Below are positions 1 to 6,956 of a DNA stretch of 31,262 nucleotides, one piece after another. The notes under the pieces are model-generated. The model worked only from the letters and a program-made list of their open reading frames with translations, made no database searches and was not told the origin of the DNA. Every line of letters starts with the position of its first letter. The first letter of the stretch is position 1. This DNA is from an uncultured Bacteroidales bacterium. Lineage in GTDB: Bacteria; Bacteroidota; Bacteroidia; Bacteroidales; Bacteroidaceae. The position numbers and the translations under genes are program-made. The stretch spans positions 1 to 31,262 of the forward strand of contig CACZRQ010000098.1 in assembly GCA_902783615.1 (NCBI GenBank), in the 5' to 3' direction.

Positions 1-26
1 AAAGCCCTTCCCTCCTCGCACACTGG
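1..26 (+). repeat. Direct repeat copy A (inside the Rpn-like tail)
   Basis: The first 26 bases recur at 249-274 with a single mismatch (25/26, at base 10). This copy is translated (KPFPPRTLA...). The second copy lies just downstream of the stop codon in untranslated DNA, about 248 bases away. The repeat may extend left of the window. Confidence 0.75.
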
Positions 27-241
27 CTGAAGCTTTAGACTATTATGCTGGTGCTGATTACAATAATGCCATCAATACGGCAAAGAAGGATGCTAAGGAA
101 GAAGGTAGAGCGGAAGGCTTGGCTGAAGGAGAAGCCAAGGCTAATATGGATAATGCCCGTAAGATGAAGGCTGATGGTATGCCCACCGAATTGATTGCTA
201 AATACACCAGTCTTTCCATCGAGGAAATTGTAACACTATGA
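2..241 (+). CDS. Rpn / PD-(D/E)XK nuclease-family transposase-like protein, C-terminal fragment
   Basis: Reading frame 2 is open from the window edge to TGA at 239-241, giving 79 residues of a protein whose 5' part is outside the window. The tail has the composition typical of Bacteroidales Rpn-family (recombination-promoting nuclease / putative transposase) C-termini. A charged run of EG-rich repeats (EEGRAEGLAEGEAKA) is followed by a short helical module ending in IAKYTSLSIEEIVTL, like the 'L..EEI..L' ending of that family. The catalytic nuclease domain would be upstream and cannot be checked. The start of the visible part is duplicated as DNA after the stop codon (249-274), which suggests a local rearrangement. 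The family call rests on composition and the terminal motif only. Confidence 0.6.
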   Translation, partial: KPFPPRTLAEALDYYAGADYNNAINTAKKDAKEEGRAEGLAEGEAKANMDNARKMKADGMPTELIAKYTSLSIEEIVTL

Positions 242-248
242 CACCACG

Positions 249-274
249 AAAGCCCTTTCCTCCTCGCACACTGG
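249..274 (+). repeat. Direct repeat copy B (downstream of the Rpn-like stop codon)
   Basis: This is the 25/26 match to bases 1-26, placed 7 bases after the stop codon of the Rpn-like gene. Homology drops within a few bases of the right end (ctgaag versus actaag). It is not part of an open frame continuing the gene, so it is a DNA-level duplication or the remnant of an older gene end. Confidence 0.75.
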
Positions 275-365
275 ACTAAGTTTGTGAATTCATCTGACGG
301 GCTTTGCGGTGGATATCCGCTGCAACTTTTTGCAATTTGATTTCAGTAATCTGTTTTTTACGTAT

Positions 366-393
366 AAAAGTCCAGGTTTTGCTGGACTTTTTT
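366..393 (+). terminator. Intrinsic terminator
   Basis: A perfect 10-bp stem (AAAAGTCCAG, 366-375, pairing with 382-391) has a 6-base loop GTTTTG, and its 3' arm ends in a run of six T (388-393). It lies 125 bases after the Rpn-like stop and just upstream of the promoter of the next gene, so it separates the two units. Apart from the repeat copy and this hairpin I see nothing in 242-426. Confidence 0.8.
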
Positions 394-426
394 CATATCT
401 TTGTCACCTTTTCCGTTTCTTTTGCT

Positions 427-434
427 TATCTTTG
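427..434 (+). promoter_or_regulatory. Bacteroidetes -7 element (TATCTTTG)
   Basis: TATCTTTG matches the TAnnTTTG consensus used by the Bacteroidetes primary sigma factor and sits 23 bases before the ATG at 457. A second TATCTTTG lies at 396-403. I find no TTTG at the ideal 19-21 base spacing upstream, so the -33 box is weak or absent. Confidence 0.6.
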
Positions 435-456
435 TGGCATCTAAATGTTTTAAACT

Positions 457-1461
457 ATGGCAACTGGAGAAAGTAGCATGTTACTGCATGAATGGTGCAT
501 AGGAGTGCTGAAGGGGCATAAGAAGACTTTCAGGCTGGCGGAACTGTATGACCTTTGTTCAAAGCGTTATCAGGAAGCGTTGTTCGGTTCGGAAAAGGAG
601 ATGCTTGCCGCCCTGAAACCTTACAGTAAATATTTCCTCATGGAAGATTACAAATATGATTATGTGACTTTTGAGGATGACGGGCAAAAGGATCAGCCTG
701 TTTTGGAACAGGCTAAAGAGGTGCTTCGATCCCATTACAATCGCTATACCTTGGAGGTGCTTTGTGGAAAACTGAATGAGGACGAGGCAAAACCTGCCAA
801 CCTGACTGAAAGGAAGTTGAAGAATCTTCTCTCGAAACGTGACTGCTTCAAAATTGAAAGTCGCTCGATCACTCTAATCAAGCTGTCGCCCAAGGGTGAA
901 GCTTCGAAGATTGACCCTATCAAATTCAGGAAGCCATCCATGAAGGAAGAGGACGGGCAAACGGTTGTGGTACAAAAAACTGCTCGAAAAGTCAAGAAAC
1001 AGAAGGATCCGGCACGTGAACAGGCAAAGCTCTTGCGAAAAACAATCATTGAACGGAATCGGGAAAGGAAGAGAAAAAGGAAACAGACGATGGTTGAACG
1101 CAAGGAGGAACATCGTGTTAAACAACTCAAGAGAGTCATTGACTTTTATCAGATAACAGATGATACAACCCTGGAACATTTGTGGACCGATGGGTTGATA
1201 AAGGAGGAGGATTGTGCAAAGAGTGCCTTTTGGGGATTACAAACCGTGGGGCATGTATATGGATGGGTGAATGACAGGATTGATTCCGTGCGCCTGACGC
1301 TGTATGGGAAGCAAACAGTGCAACGCATGTTGAAAATAGCCTCGTTCCATGACCCTGAATTGGTGAGAAGGATTCCTAAAGTGAAGTTCAGTGGCACACA
1401 GAAAGCCAATCGGGGCATGAAACTGATTCGGAAGGAAAAGAAACAGAAAAAGGACAAATGA
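457..1461 (+). CDS. Basic protein of unknown function with two winged-helix-like repeats
   Basis: The 334-residue product is not recognised. It has no signal peptide or membrane segment, so it is cytoplasmic. Residues about 14-72 and 84-143 share a pattern (a helical stretch, then an F-x-hydrophobic-E strand pair such as YFLMEDYKYDYVTF and CFKIESRSITLIKL). I read these as two tandem small winged-helix-like units, an inference from sequence pattern only. A strongly basic stretch (about 173-228, including RERKRKRKQ) probably forms a long charged helix. A folded C-terminal region (about 229-315) follows, and the C-terminus is again Lys-rich. The charge and layout fit nucleic-acid binding. The start is the ATG 23 bases after a -7 element. 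The stop is one base from the next start, so it is co-transcribed with the secreted protein at 1463. Confidence is high that this is a gene, low on function. Confidence 0.85.
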   Translation: MATGESSMLLHEWCIGVLKGHKKTFRLAELYDLCSKRYQEALFGSEKEMLAALKPYSKYFLMEDYKYDYVTFEDDGQKDQPVLEQAKEVLRSHYNRYTLEVLCGKLNEDEAKPANLTERKLKNLLSKRDCFKIESRSITLIKLSPKGEASKIDPIKFRKPSMKEEDGQTVVVQKTARKVKKQKDPAREQAKLLRKTIIERNRERKRKRKQTMVERKEEHRVKQLKRVIDFYQITDDTTLEHLWTDGLIKEEDCAKSAFWGLQTVGHVYGWVNDRIDSVRLTLYGKQTVQRMLKIASFHDPELVRRIPKVKFSGTQKANRGMKLIRKEKKQKKDK

Positions 1462-1462
1462 T

Positions 1463-2656
1463 ATGAAAAGGGCGTTTCTATTGGGCATTGTGCTGGTGGC
1501 AAGTATGGCCATCTGGGCACAGGAGAAGGAGTATATTCCTTTGGAGGACATTGAGCAGGGATGGAAGACGAAAACCATTGACAATGTGCTGAATGGAAGT
1601 CTGGGCATCATGCTGGAACGATTCGACCAGACGTGGCCTACCTGGGTGGTGGGAACGTTGAGGAATACCATGGAGAAGGGCTTGGACAAGGAGGTGCTGG
1701 ACGAAGAAACGGGACTGACGGTGACCATTGACACGAAGAACGGTTATGCGGAGGTGAATGATGGGGGTACAGATGGTGAGTATATGTCGGCCTGCTACTG
1801 GAACCGTAGCAACGGCCATAAGTTGCTGGCCATCAACATGGGCAAGCCCACCGACCCATTCATTGACTTTGCCTGCTTCTACGACTATGACCCTCAGACG
1901 AAGACGTTGACTCCCGAGCCTGACATCTTGGAGGGGTACCGATGGAGCGACAGGGAACCTAATACGCAAATTTTCTGCAAGTTGCCTAAACAGGGTAAGG
2001 AGGTGATTGTGGAAGAATGGACTGAAGATGGCCCCGTGCATCATGTGTTTGCCTGGGATGGCATGAAACCGTCATTTGTAGGCACGGAACCTTATGAATA
2101 TGAATGGGAAAAGATTCCGGTGAAATTTGAGGGTGAGAAACCCACGATCAAGGATTTCCTGACGGCTTTGCTGAGTCAAGATGAAGTGGGAGAGGGCTTC
2201 GCTGGGATGATGGATGCTTGGGAGTTCTACCGGAATGGCATGAAGCTGATGCCTGGCGACGACCTGATTGTGGATACACAGAACGGGTATATAGGCTATG
2301 AGAGCATTGAGGATGAAACGGATCGCTTGGTGAACGAGTGCTGCATGTGGAACTTCACCGACCCCAATCGCATCCTGGTGGCTCTGTCTCACAGTTACTT
2401 CAGGAACGGAAAGGCCATCATGGGACAGTACTCTGGGGTGCAGTTCTATATCTTTGACAAGAATACGAATATAATGACGTTCGCCTATGCCGTTGACCTT
2501 GGGGCTGAGATGGATGACATTCCAGAAGGTGCCAAGGGTGTGGCCTATGCGTTGCCTCGCACGGGCAAGAGCATTGTCTATACCATCTATTTTGAGGATA
2601 AGGAGAAGATGGAGAAACGCATTACGTGGAACGGGTCGAAATTCGTGAAAGAATGA
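1463..2656 (+). CDS. Secreted protein of unknown function built of two homologous repeats
   Basis: The 397-residue product begins with a clear signal peptide (MKRAFLLGIVLVASMAIWAQ, residues 1-20), so it is exported. The mature protein is acidic and Trp/Tyr-rich. It contains an internal duplication. IDTKNGY (89-95) matches VDTQNGY (270-276). FYDYDPQTKTLT (139-150) matches FYIFDKNTNIMT (328-339). FAWDGMKPSF (196-205) matches ITWNGSKFV (387-395). Each repeat is about 115-130 residues and looks beta-rich. No catalytic motif or lipobox is apparent. It begins one base after the stop of the preceding gene and is followed by a hairpin terminator, so the two genes form a short operon. The family is not recognised and no function is proposed. 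Confidence 0.85.
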   Translation: MKRAFLLGIVLVASMAIWAQEKEYIPLEDIEQGWKTKTIDNVLNGSLGIMLERFDQTWPTWVVGTLRNTMEKGLDKEVLDEETGLTVTIDTKNGYAEVNDGGTDGEYMSACYWNRSNGHKLLAINMGKPTDPFIDFACFYDYDPQTKTLTPEPDILEGYRWSDREPNTQIFCKLPKQGKEVIVEEWTEDGPVHHVFAWDGMKPSFVGTEPYEYEWEKIPVKFEGEKPTIKDFLTALLSQDEVGEGFAGMMDAWEFYRNGMKLMPGDDLIVDTQNGYIGYESIEDETDRLVNECCMWNFTDPNRILVALSHSYFRNGKAIMGQYSGVQFYIFDKNTNIMTFAYAVDLGAEMDDIPEGAKGVAYALPRTGKSIVYTIYFEDKEKMEKRITWNGSKFVKE

Positions 2657-2678
2657 CGTGACCACGTGACAACGTGAC
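2655..2678 (+). repeat. Three tandem 8-bp units (nACGTGAC) over a stop codon
   Basis: GACGTGAC, CACGTGAC and AACGTGAC follow each other without gaps. The first unit starts inside the TGA stop (2654-2656) of the secreted-protein gene. The middle unit contains the palindrome CACGTG. The units lie just 5' of the terminator hairpin. Confidence 0.7.
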
Positions 2679-2690
2679 AAATAAAAATAC

Positions 2691-2720
2691 GTGTAGCACG
2701 GCCTCACGGTCATGCTACAC
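2691..2720 (+). terminator. Hairpin terminator after the secreted-protein gene
   Basis: GTGTAGCA (2691-2698) pairs with TGCTACAC (2713-2720). After one C-A mismatch, four more pairs (2700-2703 with 2708-2711, one G-U) close a 4-base loop TCAC. It is followed by AACTTTAAT, so the U-tract is poor. The stem is strong and the position, 35 bases after the stop, fits. Confidence 0.65.
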
Positions 2721-2800
2721 AACTTTAATCAATAATAAAAATTTGAACTAATGAATGAATTAATTTAATGTTGAAGTAAAACAATATAATCTAAGGGAAC

Positions 2801-2897
2801 TTATTCCGTTTCGTAAACCACCTTGTTCTCTTCCTCCTTGCATTCGTGCTTCTCGCGCACCACTTTCTCGCCTTCCTGTTAAGGTGATTTTCTTCAT
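2801..2897 (-). pseudogene. Small ORF with an apparent one-base frameshift
   Basis: On the minus strand an ATG at 2897-2895 opens MKKITL. After that the frame beginning MKKITL turns Arg/Gly-rich and runs on to a stop about 38 codons later. Removing one base near 2879-2881 instead gives a continuous charged 31-residue peptide (MKKITLQEGEKVVREK...EEENKVVYETE) ending at TAA 2803-2801, with codons much more like real genes of the window. No stop codon intervenes. I read it as a recently broken, or sequencing-error-affected, small protein gene. The family is not recognised. Confidence 0.35.
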
Positions 2898-2986
2898 TTT
2901 TCGTAACATTGATTTTTTCGGTTGCAATTTTACGGATAATTTTTCAATTATGCAAGAAATTGAGGGGATGATTTGAAAAAATGTGT

Positions 2987-2994
2987 TATCTTTG
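2987..2994 (+). promoter_or_regulatory. Bacteroidetes -7 element (TATCTTTG)
   Basis: TATCTTTG lies 22 bases before the ATG at 3017. Its position rules out an in-frame upstream ATG at 2981, which would precede the transcription start, and so decides the start codon of the downstream gene. Confidence 0.7.
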
Positions 2995-3016
2995 CGGGCG
3001 TTATATAATAGGCATT

Positions 3017-3718
3017 ATGAAAAAGGTATTATCGTTTATTGTGTTTTTGATGCTGTGCAGCATGGGAACAACGGTGCATGCACAGGATGAAGTGGAGGCT
3101 ACGCTTAAGGCTGATGTGGTGAGCCAGTTCATTTGGCGAGGCTTGGATAACGGACATGTGAGTCTTCAGCCCACGTTTGGAATTGCCTGGAAAGGACTGA
3201 GCGTTTCGGCTTGGGGGAATGTGGGGATTACCGACTCGAAGGATGCCACGGAGATAGATTTGGAACTGAGTTACACGATAGGTGGGTTGACGTTGAGGGT
3301 CACGGACTATTGGACGGATGACAATCCTAAATATTTTGATTACCACACCGATACTACCGCTCATTACTTTGAAGGGGGAGTGGGGTATGACTTTGGTGTG
3401 CTGAGTCTGTCGTGGCAAACCATCTTTGCCGGTTGCGACCTGCAAGAAACGAGTGGGAAAAGGGCTTTTTCATCTTATGCTGAGGTGGTGGTGCCCTTCA
3501 ACCTGGCTACTTGCCAATGGGAGGCCACTGTAGGTGCTGTGCCCTTTAAGTCGGACTTCTACTCGACGAATGGCTTCAGGGTGACGAACCTGAGTCTGAA
3601 GGCTACCAAGGACTTGCAGATATCAGAAAAGTTTGCCTTGCCTTTGTTTGGCCAGTTGGTGGCCAACCCAAATGCAAGGAAGATGTTCTTTGTTTTTGGA
3701 TTGACGATTGGAATTTAA
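3017..3718 (+). CDS. TorF-like putative porin / small outer-membrane beta-barrel
   Basis: The 233-residue product has a signal peptide (about residues 1-22, ending in TTVHAQ) followed by a run of alternating amphipathic strands (VVSQFIWRG, LSVSAWGNVGIT, IDLELSYTIGGLTLRV, YFEGGVGYDFGVLSLSWQ). It ends in a hydrophobic strand, FVFGLTIGI. The opening 'L.ADVVSQFIWRG' followed by 'QP.FGI.W.G..V..WG' is the signature I associate with the TorF / Gcw_chp putative porin family. It would be inserted in the outer membrane, with unknown substrate. The start at 3017 is chosen over 2981 because the longer version would begin inside the promoter and put MCYLCGRY before an intact signal peptide. It appears monocistronic or weakly linked to the gene 31 bases downstream, which has its own GGAG ribosome-binding-like sequence. 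Confidence 0.75.
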   Translation: MKKVLSFIVFLMLCSMGTTVHAQDEVEATLKADVVSQFIWRGLDNGHVSLQPTFGIAWKGLSVSAWGNVGITDSKDATEIDLELSYTIGGLTLRVTDYWTDDNPKYFDYHTDTTAHYFEGGVGYDFGVLSLSWQTIFAGCDLQETSGKRAFSSYAEVVVPFNLATCQWEATVGAVPFKSDFYSTNGFRVTNLSLKATKDLQISEKFALPLFGQLVANPNARKMFFVFGLTIGI

Positions 3719-3749
3719 GGTATGGATTTAACTAATAGGAGTTAAGAAG

Positions 3750-5048
3750 ATGGAAATGAAGACGATTGACAGGTGGAAATTAGTGGCTATGGCATGGCTC
3801 TGTGCCGTGCTGGTTGCCTGCTCGGTGGACGATGATCCAACAGTGCCTTATAACCCGGAGGATGTAAATCCCCCACATACTGAGGCGGTGAACGAGTTGA
3901 TAAAGATTTGTGAAACTAACTCGGAGGTGAAGCAACTGTTGGAGCATGCCATCAGGCAAGCCAAGGAAATCAACCCCGATGTGAAATACAACCCAGCCCA
4001 GACGCTGGATGAGTTTTTCACCTTCATTGACTGGAACATACGCGCCCTGCCTTGGGATGTGATGACAGGCTTGATTGCCGATCACCCCAGTCTTTACTCC
4101 CGTGTGGACCAAGGAGTAGGGTACTTCTGGTTTGTGGTGGACCAGCCATTGGACGAACTGAAGGATAGGGGATTCTTCTATCCGACGGTGGAGTTTGTGG
4201 AACCATTTGCCTCATGGCTGACTACCTATGCCAATTCGTGGGGTGACTGGCTTTCCACTTCAGATAGCTGGAATTCCACTTATTACGATATGGTGGCCAA
4301 TGATGCTGATTGGGGTCTGACTGAAGGATGGTATGGCAAGTCTAACATCTGGCATTCGTTCAACGACTTCTTCGCAAGGGAATTGGTGAGCCCCGACATG
4401 AGACCCATCGACCCTGTGGCAGAATTGGTGTCGCCAGTTGACTCTTGGCCGAAAGCCACTTGGGATATTGACGACAACAACCAGTTGCTCTATCCCGACG
4501 ATGTGAACATCAAGACTGCCAAGTTCTCCGACATTGCCGACTTGATTGGTCAGGACAGCAAATACAAGGAAGCATTCGCTGGCGGTACGCTTACCCATAC
4601 CTTCCTGGATGTGAATGACTACCATCATTACCACGCCCCAGTGGAAGGCAAGCTGGTGGAGCTTCGCACCATTCCTGGAGTGGCTGCCGGTGGTGGCTAT
4701 ACCCTGTGGGACAATGATTCCAAACGTTATTATTACGTGAACGACATGGGCTTCCAGATGGTGGAGACGCGTGCCTGTGCCATCATAGAGACCGAGGATT
4801 ATGGCTTGGTGGCCATGCTTCCTGTGGGCATGTCACAAATCTGCAGTGTGAACTGGATTAACAGTTTGAAGGTGGGCGACTGGCTCGAGAAGGGCGACGA
4901 GATGGGGTATTTCCTCTTTGGTGGTTCAGACGTGGTGATGATCTTCCAAAAAGGTGTGGAGGTCTCACTGATGATTACCTCTGATGGCGAGGGTGGTTAT
5001 GAACACCTCCTGATGGGTGAAGCTTATGCCAGACTGACTAAACGTTGA
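3750..5048 (+). CDS. Lipoprotein phosphatidylserine decarboxylase-like (pyruvoyl) enzyme
   Basis: The 432-residue product belongs to the phosphatidylserine decarboxylase-like superfamily. A fused N-terminal domain ends in FNDFFARELV...RP (about residues 205-220), as in stand-alone 'PSD-like' and PsiD-type decarboxylases. The active-site region has DYHHYHAPVEG (D290, H292, H295). FGGSDVVMIFQKG has a Gly-Gly-Ser (Ser393) at the position where the family cleaves itself to make the pyruvoyl cofactor. Unusually, the N-terminus is a lipoprotein signal (hydrophobic core, then LVAC with Cys24), which predicts an extracytoplasmic, lipid-anchored enzyme. Canonical Psd is cytoplasmic-membrane bound, with a shorter sequence and an LGST motif. 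The substrate is unknown: a phospholipid headgroup or a small amino acid are both possible. A GGAG lies 8 bases before the ATG. The next gene starts 7 bases after the stop. Confidence 0.75.
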   Translation: MEMKTIDRWKLVAMAWLCAVLVACSVDDDPTVPYNPEDVNPPHTEAVNELIKICETNSEVKQLLEHAIRQAKEINPDVKYNPAQTLDEFFTFIDWNIRALPWDVMTGLIADHPSLYSRVDQGVGYFWFVVDQPLDELKDRGFFYPTVEFVEPFASWLTTYANSWGDWLSTSDSWNSTYYDMVANDADWGLTEGWYGKSNIWHSFNDFFARELVSPDMRPIDPVAELVSPVDSWPKATWDIDDNNQLLYPDDVNIKTAKFSDIADLIGQDSKYKEAFAGGTLTHTFLDVNDYHHYHAPVEGKLVELRTIPGVAAGGGYTLWDNDSKRYYYVNDMGFQMVETRACAIIETEDYGLVAMLPVGMSQICSVNWINSLKVGDWLEKGDEMGYFLFGGSDVVMIFQKGVEVSLMITSDGEGGYEHLLMGEAYARLTKR

Positions 5049-5055
5049 TTCATCT

Positions 5056-6891
5056 ATGAGATTACCGAGGATACTCAATAACTCCATGACTACGCGCACC
5101 ACCTTGCTGATGGTGCTTTTGGTGGCATTTATCCTGTTGCCCGGTGGCATCTGGCAATTGCAACATGTGAGAACCGCACTGGAGGAAGAGGCTGTCAGGG
5201 TGGCGAACAAATCAATGGGCAGAGCCCTTGAGATGATTGAAAACCGCATTGCCAATGTGGAGACGGCAGTGGGAACGGCTGCTTCGTATGCCGACATCAT
5301 GGCTCCCTACAAAGATAAAGCCTTGTCGATGTTGGAACGTTTGATTCTGTGTAACAACGACATAGCTGCTGTAACCTTGTTGTACAAAGAAGACTACTTC
5401 AAGGAAGAGGGTAGGTATTATGCACCATCCATCTCGAAAGATCCCGAAACAGGGGAGCTGACAGTGGAAGAAATAGGTGGCCCAGAAAATGATTTCTGCT
5501 ACCTAGAAACCGACAGTAACTGGATATATACCAATCTGTTAGAGCGTGGATACTGGTGTTTGCCATACATTGACTCGATGGCTACCTATAGAGCAATGGT
5601 TACCTATTCTGTGCCTTTGAAGAACAAGGAGGATGATATTTATGCCGTGCTCTGTGCCGACGTTGATTTGAACTGGGTGAGGAATCTGGTGGAGAATGCC
5701 AAACCATACGACTATGCGGAAGTGAAGGTGATGAGTAGAGACGGGCAATCGATTTACAATACGATTGTTACAGAAAGGAAAAAGGGTGTGTTTTTCACGG
5801 GTAATGTGGACCGTGTGCTATGGGAGGTCTCCTTTAATTTGCCTGTGAATAAGGTGCTTGAGAATGCCATCGCTCAACAGAGAAGCATGATGGTTATTTT
5901 GCTCATTCTGTTGGTGGTGATTTCTGTGGGTCTGTATTATGTGCTGAAGATTCAGATTTGGCCCATCAAGGAGTTGGCTAAATCGTCTCTACAAGTGGCA
6001 AAGGGTGACTTCTCTACGGTTTTGCCAAGCATCAACACGAACGATGAGATTGGGCAGTTGCGCGACTCATTCGAGGTGATGCAGGTGTCGCTTGCCAATT
6101 ATGTGGAGGAATTGAAGGATACAACTGCCAGCAAGGCAAGTATAGAGAGTGAGTTGCGCATTGCCAGTGACATTCAGATGGCGATGTTGCCGAAGAAGCA
6201 TCCACCCTATCCTGAGCGAAACGATTTGGATGTGTATGGCTCACTGACACCAGCCAAGGCCGTGGGTGGCGACTTGTTCGACCATTTTATAAGAAACGGG
6301 AGACTGTTCTTCTGCATTGGCGATGTGAGTGGCAAAGGTGTGCCTGCCTCACTGGTGATGTCGGTTGCCAGGGCATTGTTCCGTTCGGCCGGTTATCATG
6401 TGGAATCGCCATCGATGATCATCAAGCACATCAATGGAGCCATAGCTGAACAGAACGATACCAACATGTTTGTGACCATGTTTGTGGGTGTGTTGGATTT
6501 GGCAACGGGTCTGTTGCAATATAGCAATGCCGGGCATGACGCTCCGTTGCTGATGAGGAAAGACGTGAATTTCTTGCCTGTTGATCCGAACATGCCTGTG
6601 GGCTTGTTCCCCGACATGGAGTGTGAGGTGCAGGAGATTCAGTTGGAGCCAGGCTCACTGTTGTTCCTCTATACCGATGGCTTGAATGAGGCGGAGAACC
6701 TGAACCACGAGCAGTTTGGTGAGGATAGGATGGTGGCAAAAGCCGAACAAGAGATCGAGGAAGCAAACGGTGAGGGATTGAAACCAAAGGTGGTGGTTAA
6801 CGAGATGATTAAGGCCGTTGCTGAATTTGTAGGGGAGGCTGAACAGAGTGATGACCTTACCATGTTGGCCATCAGTTATCTGAAGGAATAA
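5056..6891 (+). CDS. Membrane SpoIIE/PP2C-type Ser/Thr phosphatase with extracytoplasmic sensor and HAMP
   Basis: The 611-residue RsbU-like phosphatase has a first membrane helix at about 15-37, an extracytoplasmic Cache-like sensor region to about 275, a second helix at about 277-299, a HAMP linker (IWPIKELAKSSLQVAKGDFS), then a linker helix and a SpoIIE/PP2C domain (about 365-611). The metal-binding acidic residues of the fold are present: GGD406, D423 in GDVSGKG, D541 in LYTDG, and D599/D600 in QSDD. It is therefore predicted active. In this family the substrate is normally a phosphorylated STAS anti-sigma antagonist, but none is encoded in the window. It lies 7 bases after the decarboxylase-like lipoprotein gene, so the two are probably one operon. 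Its catalytic domain is a paralogue of that in the gene at 8670. Confidence 0.88.
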   Translation: MRLPRILNNSMTTRTTLLMVLLVAFILLPGGIWQLQHVRTALEEEAVRVANKSMGRALEMIENRIANVETAVGTAASYADIMAPYKDKALSMLERLILCNNDIAAVTLLYKEDYFKEEGRYYAPSISKDPETGELTVEEIGGPENDFCYLETDSNWIYTNLLERGYWCLPYIDSMATYRAMVTYSVPLKNKEDDIYAVLCADVDLNWVRNLVENAKPYDYAEVKVMSRDGQSIYNTIVTERKKGVFFTGNVDRVLWEVSFNLPVNKVLENAIAQQRSMMVILLILLVVISVGLYYVLKIQIWPIKELAKSSLQVAKGDFSTVLPSINTNDEIGQLRDSFEVMQVSLANYVEELKDTTASKASIESELRIASDIQMAMLPKKHPPYPERNDLDVYGSLTPAKAVGGDLFDHFIRNGRLFFCIGDVSGKGVPASLVMSVARALFRSAGYHVESPSMIIKHINGAIAEQNDTNMFVTMFVGVLDLATGLLQYSNAGHDAPLLMRKDVNFLPVDPNMPVGLFPDMECEVQEIQLEPGSLLFLYTDGLNEAENLNHEQFGEDRMVAKAEQEIEEANGEGLKPKVVVNEMIKAVAEFVGEAEQSDDLTMLAISYLKE

Positions 6892-6895
6892 AATG

Positions 6896-6919
6896 AGAGG
6901 GGAGTGAAAACTCCCCTCA
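6896..6919 (+). terminator. Hairpin terminator with GNRA loop
   Basis: A nine-base stem GAGGGGAGT (6897-6905) pairs perfectly with ACTCCCCTC (6910-6918) around a GAAA tetraloop, 6 bases after the phosphatase stop. AATTATTTTATA follows. It is the first of two hairpins between convergent genes. Confidence 0.8.
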
Positions 6920-6929
6920 ATTATTTTAT

Positions 6930-6956
6930 AAGCCCTCTGTTTTAGGGGCTTTTTTT
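6930..6956 (+). terminator. Second terminator between convergent genes
   Basis: AAGCCC (6930-6935) pairs with GGGCTT (6946-6951) around a 10-base loop, followed by a run of T (6950-6956) on the plus strand. It overlaps the stop codon of the minus-strand ligase gene by two bases. Confidence 0.65.

Larger units (their letters stand above)
2657..2980. other. 324-bp intergenic region
   Basis: This stretch holds the tandem 8-mers, a terminator hairpin (2691-2720), an AT-rich segment (2721-2800) with nothing recognisable, a broken minus-strand small ORF (2801-2897), and an AT-rich leader into the promoter of the gene at 3017. Confidence 0.6.

Noticed and set aside
2981..3016. Upstream in-frame ATG for the TorF-like porin
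   Set aside because: It overlaps the TATCTTTG promoter element and adds MCYLCGRYIIGI in front of a complete signal peptide.
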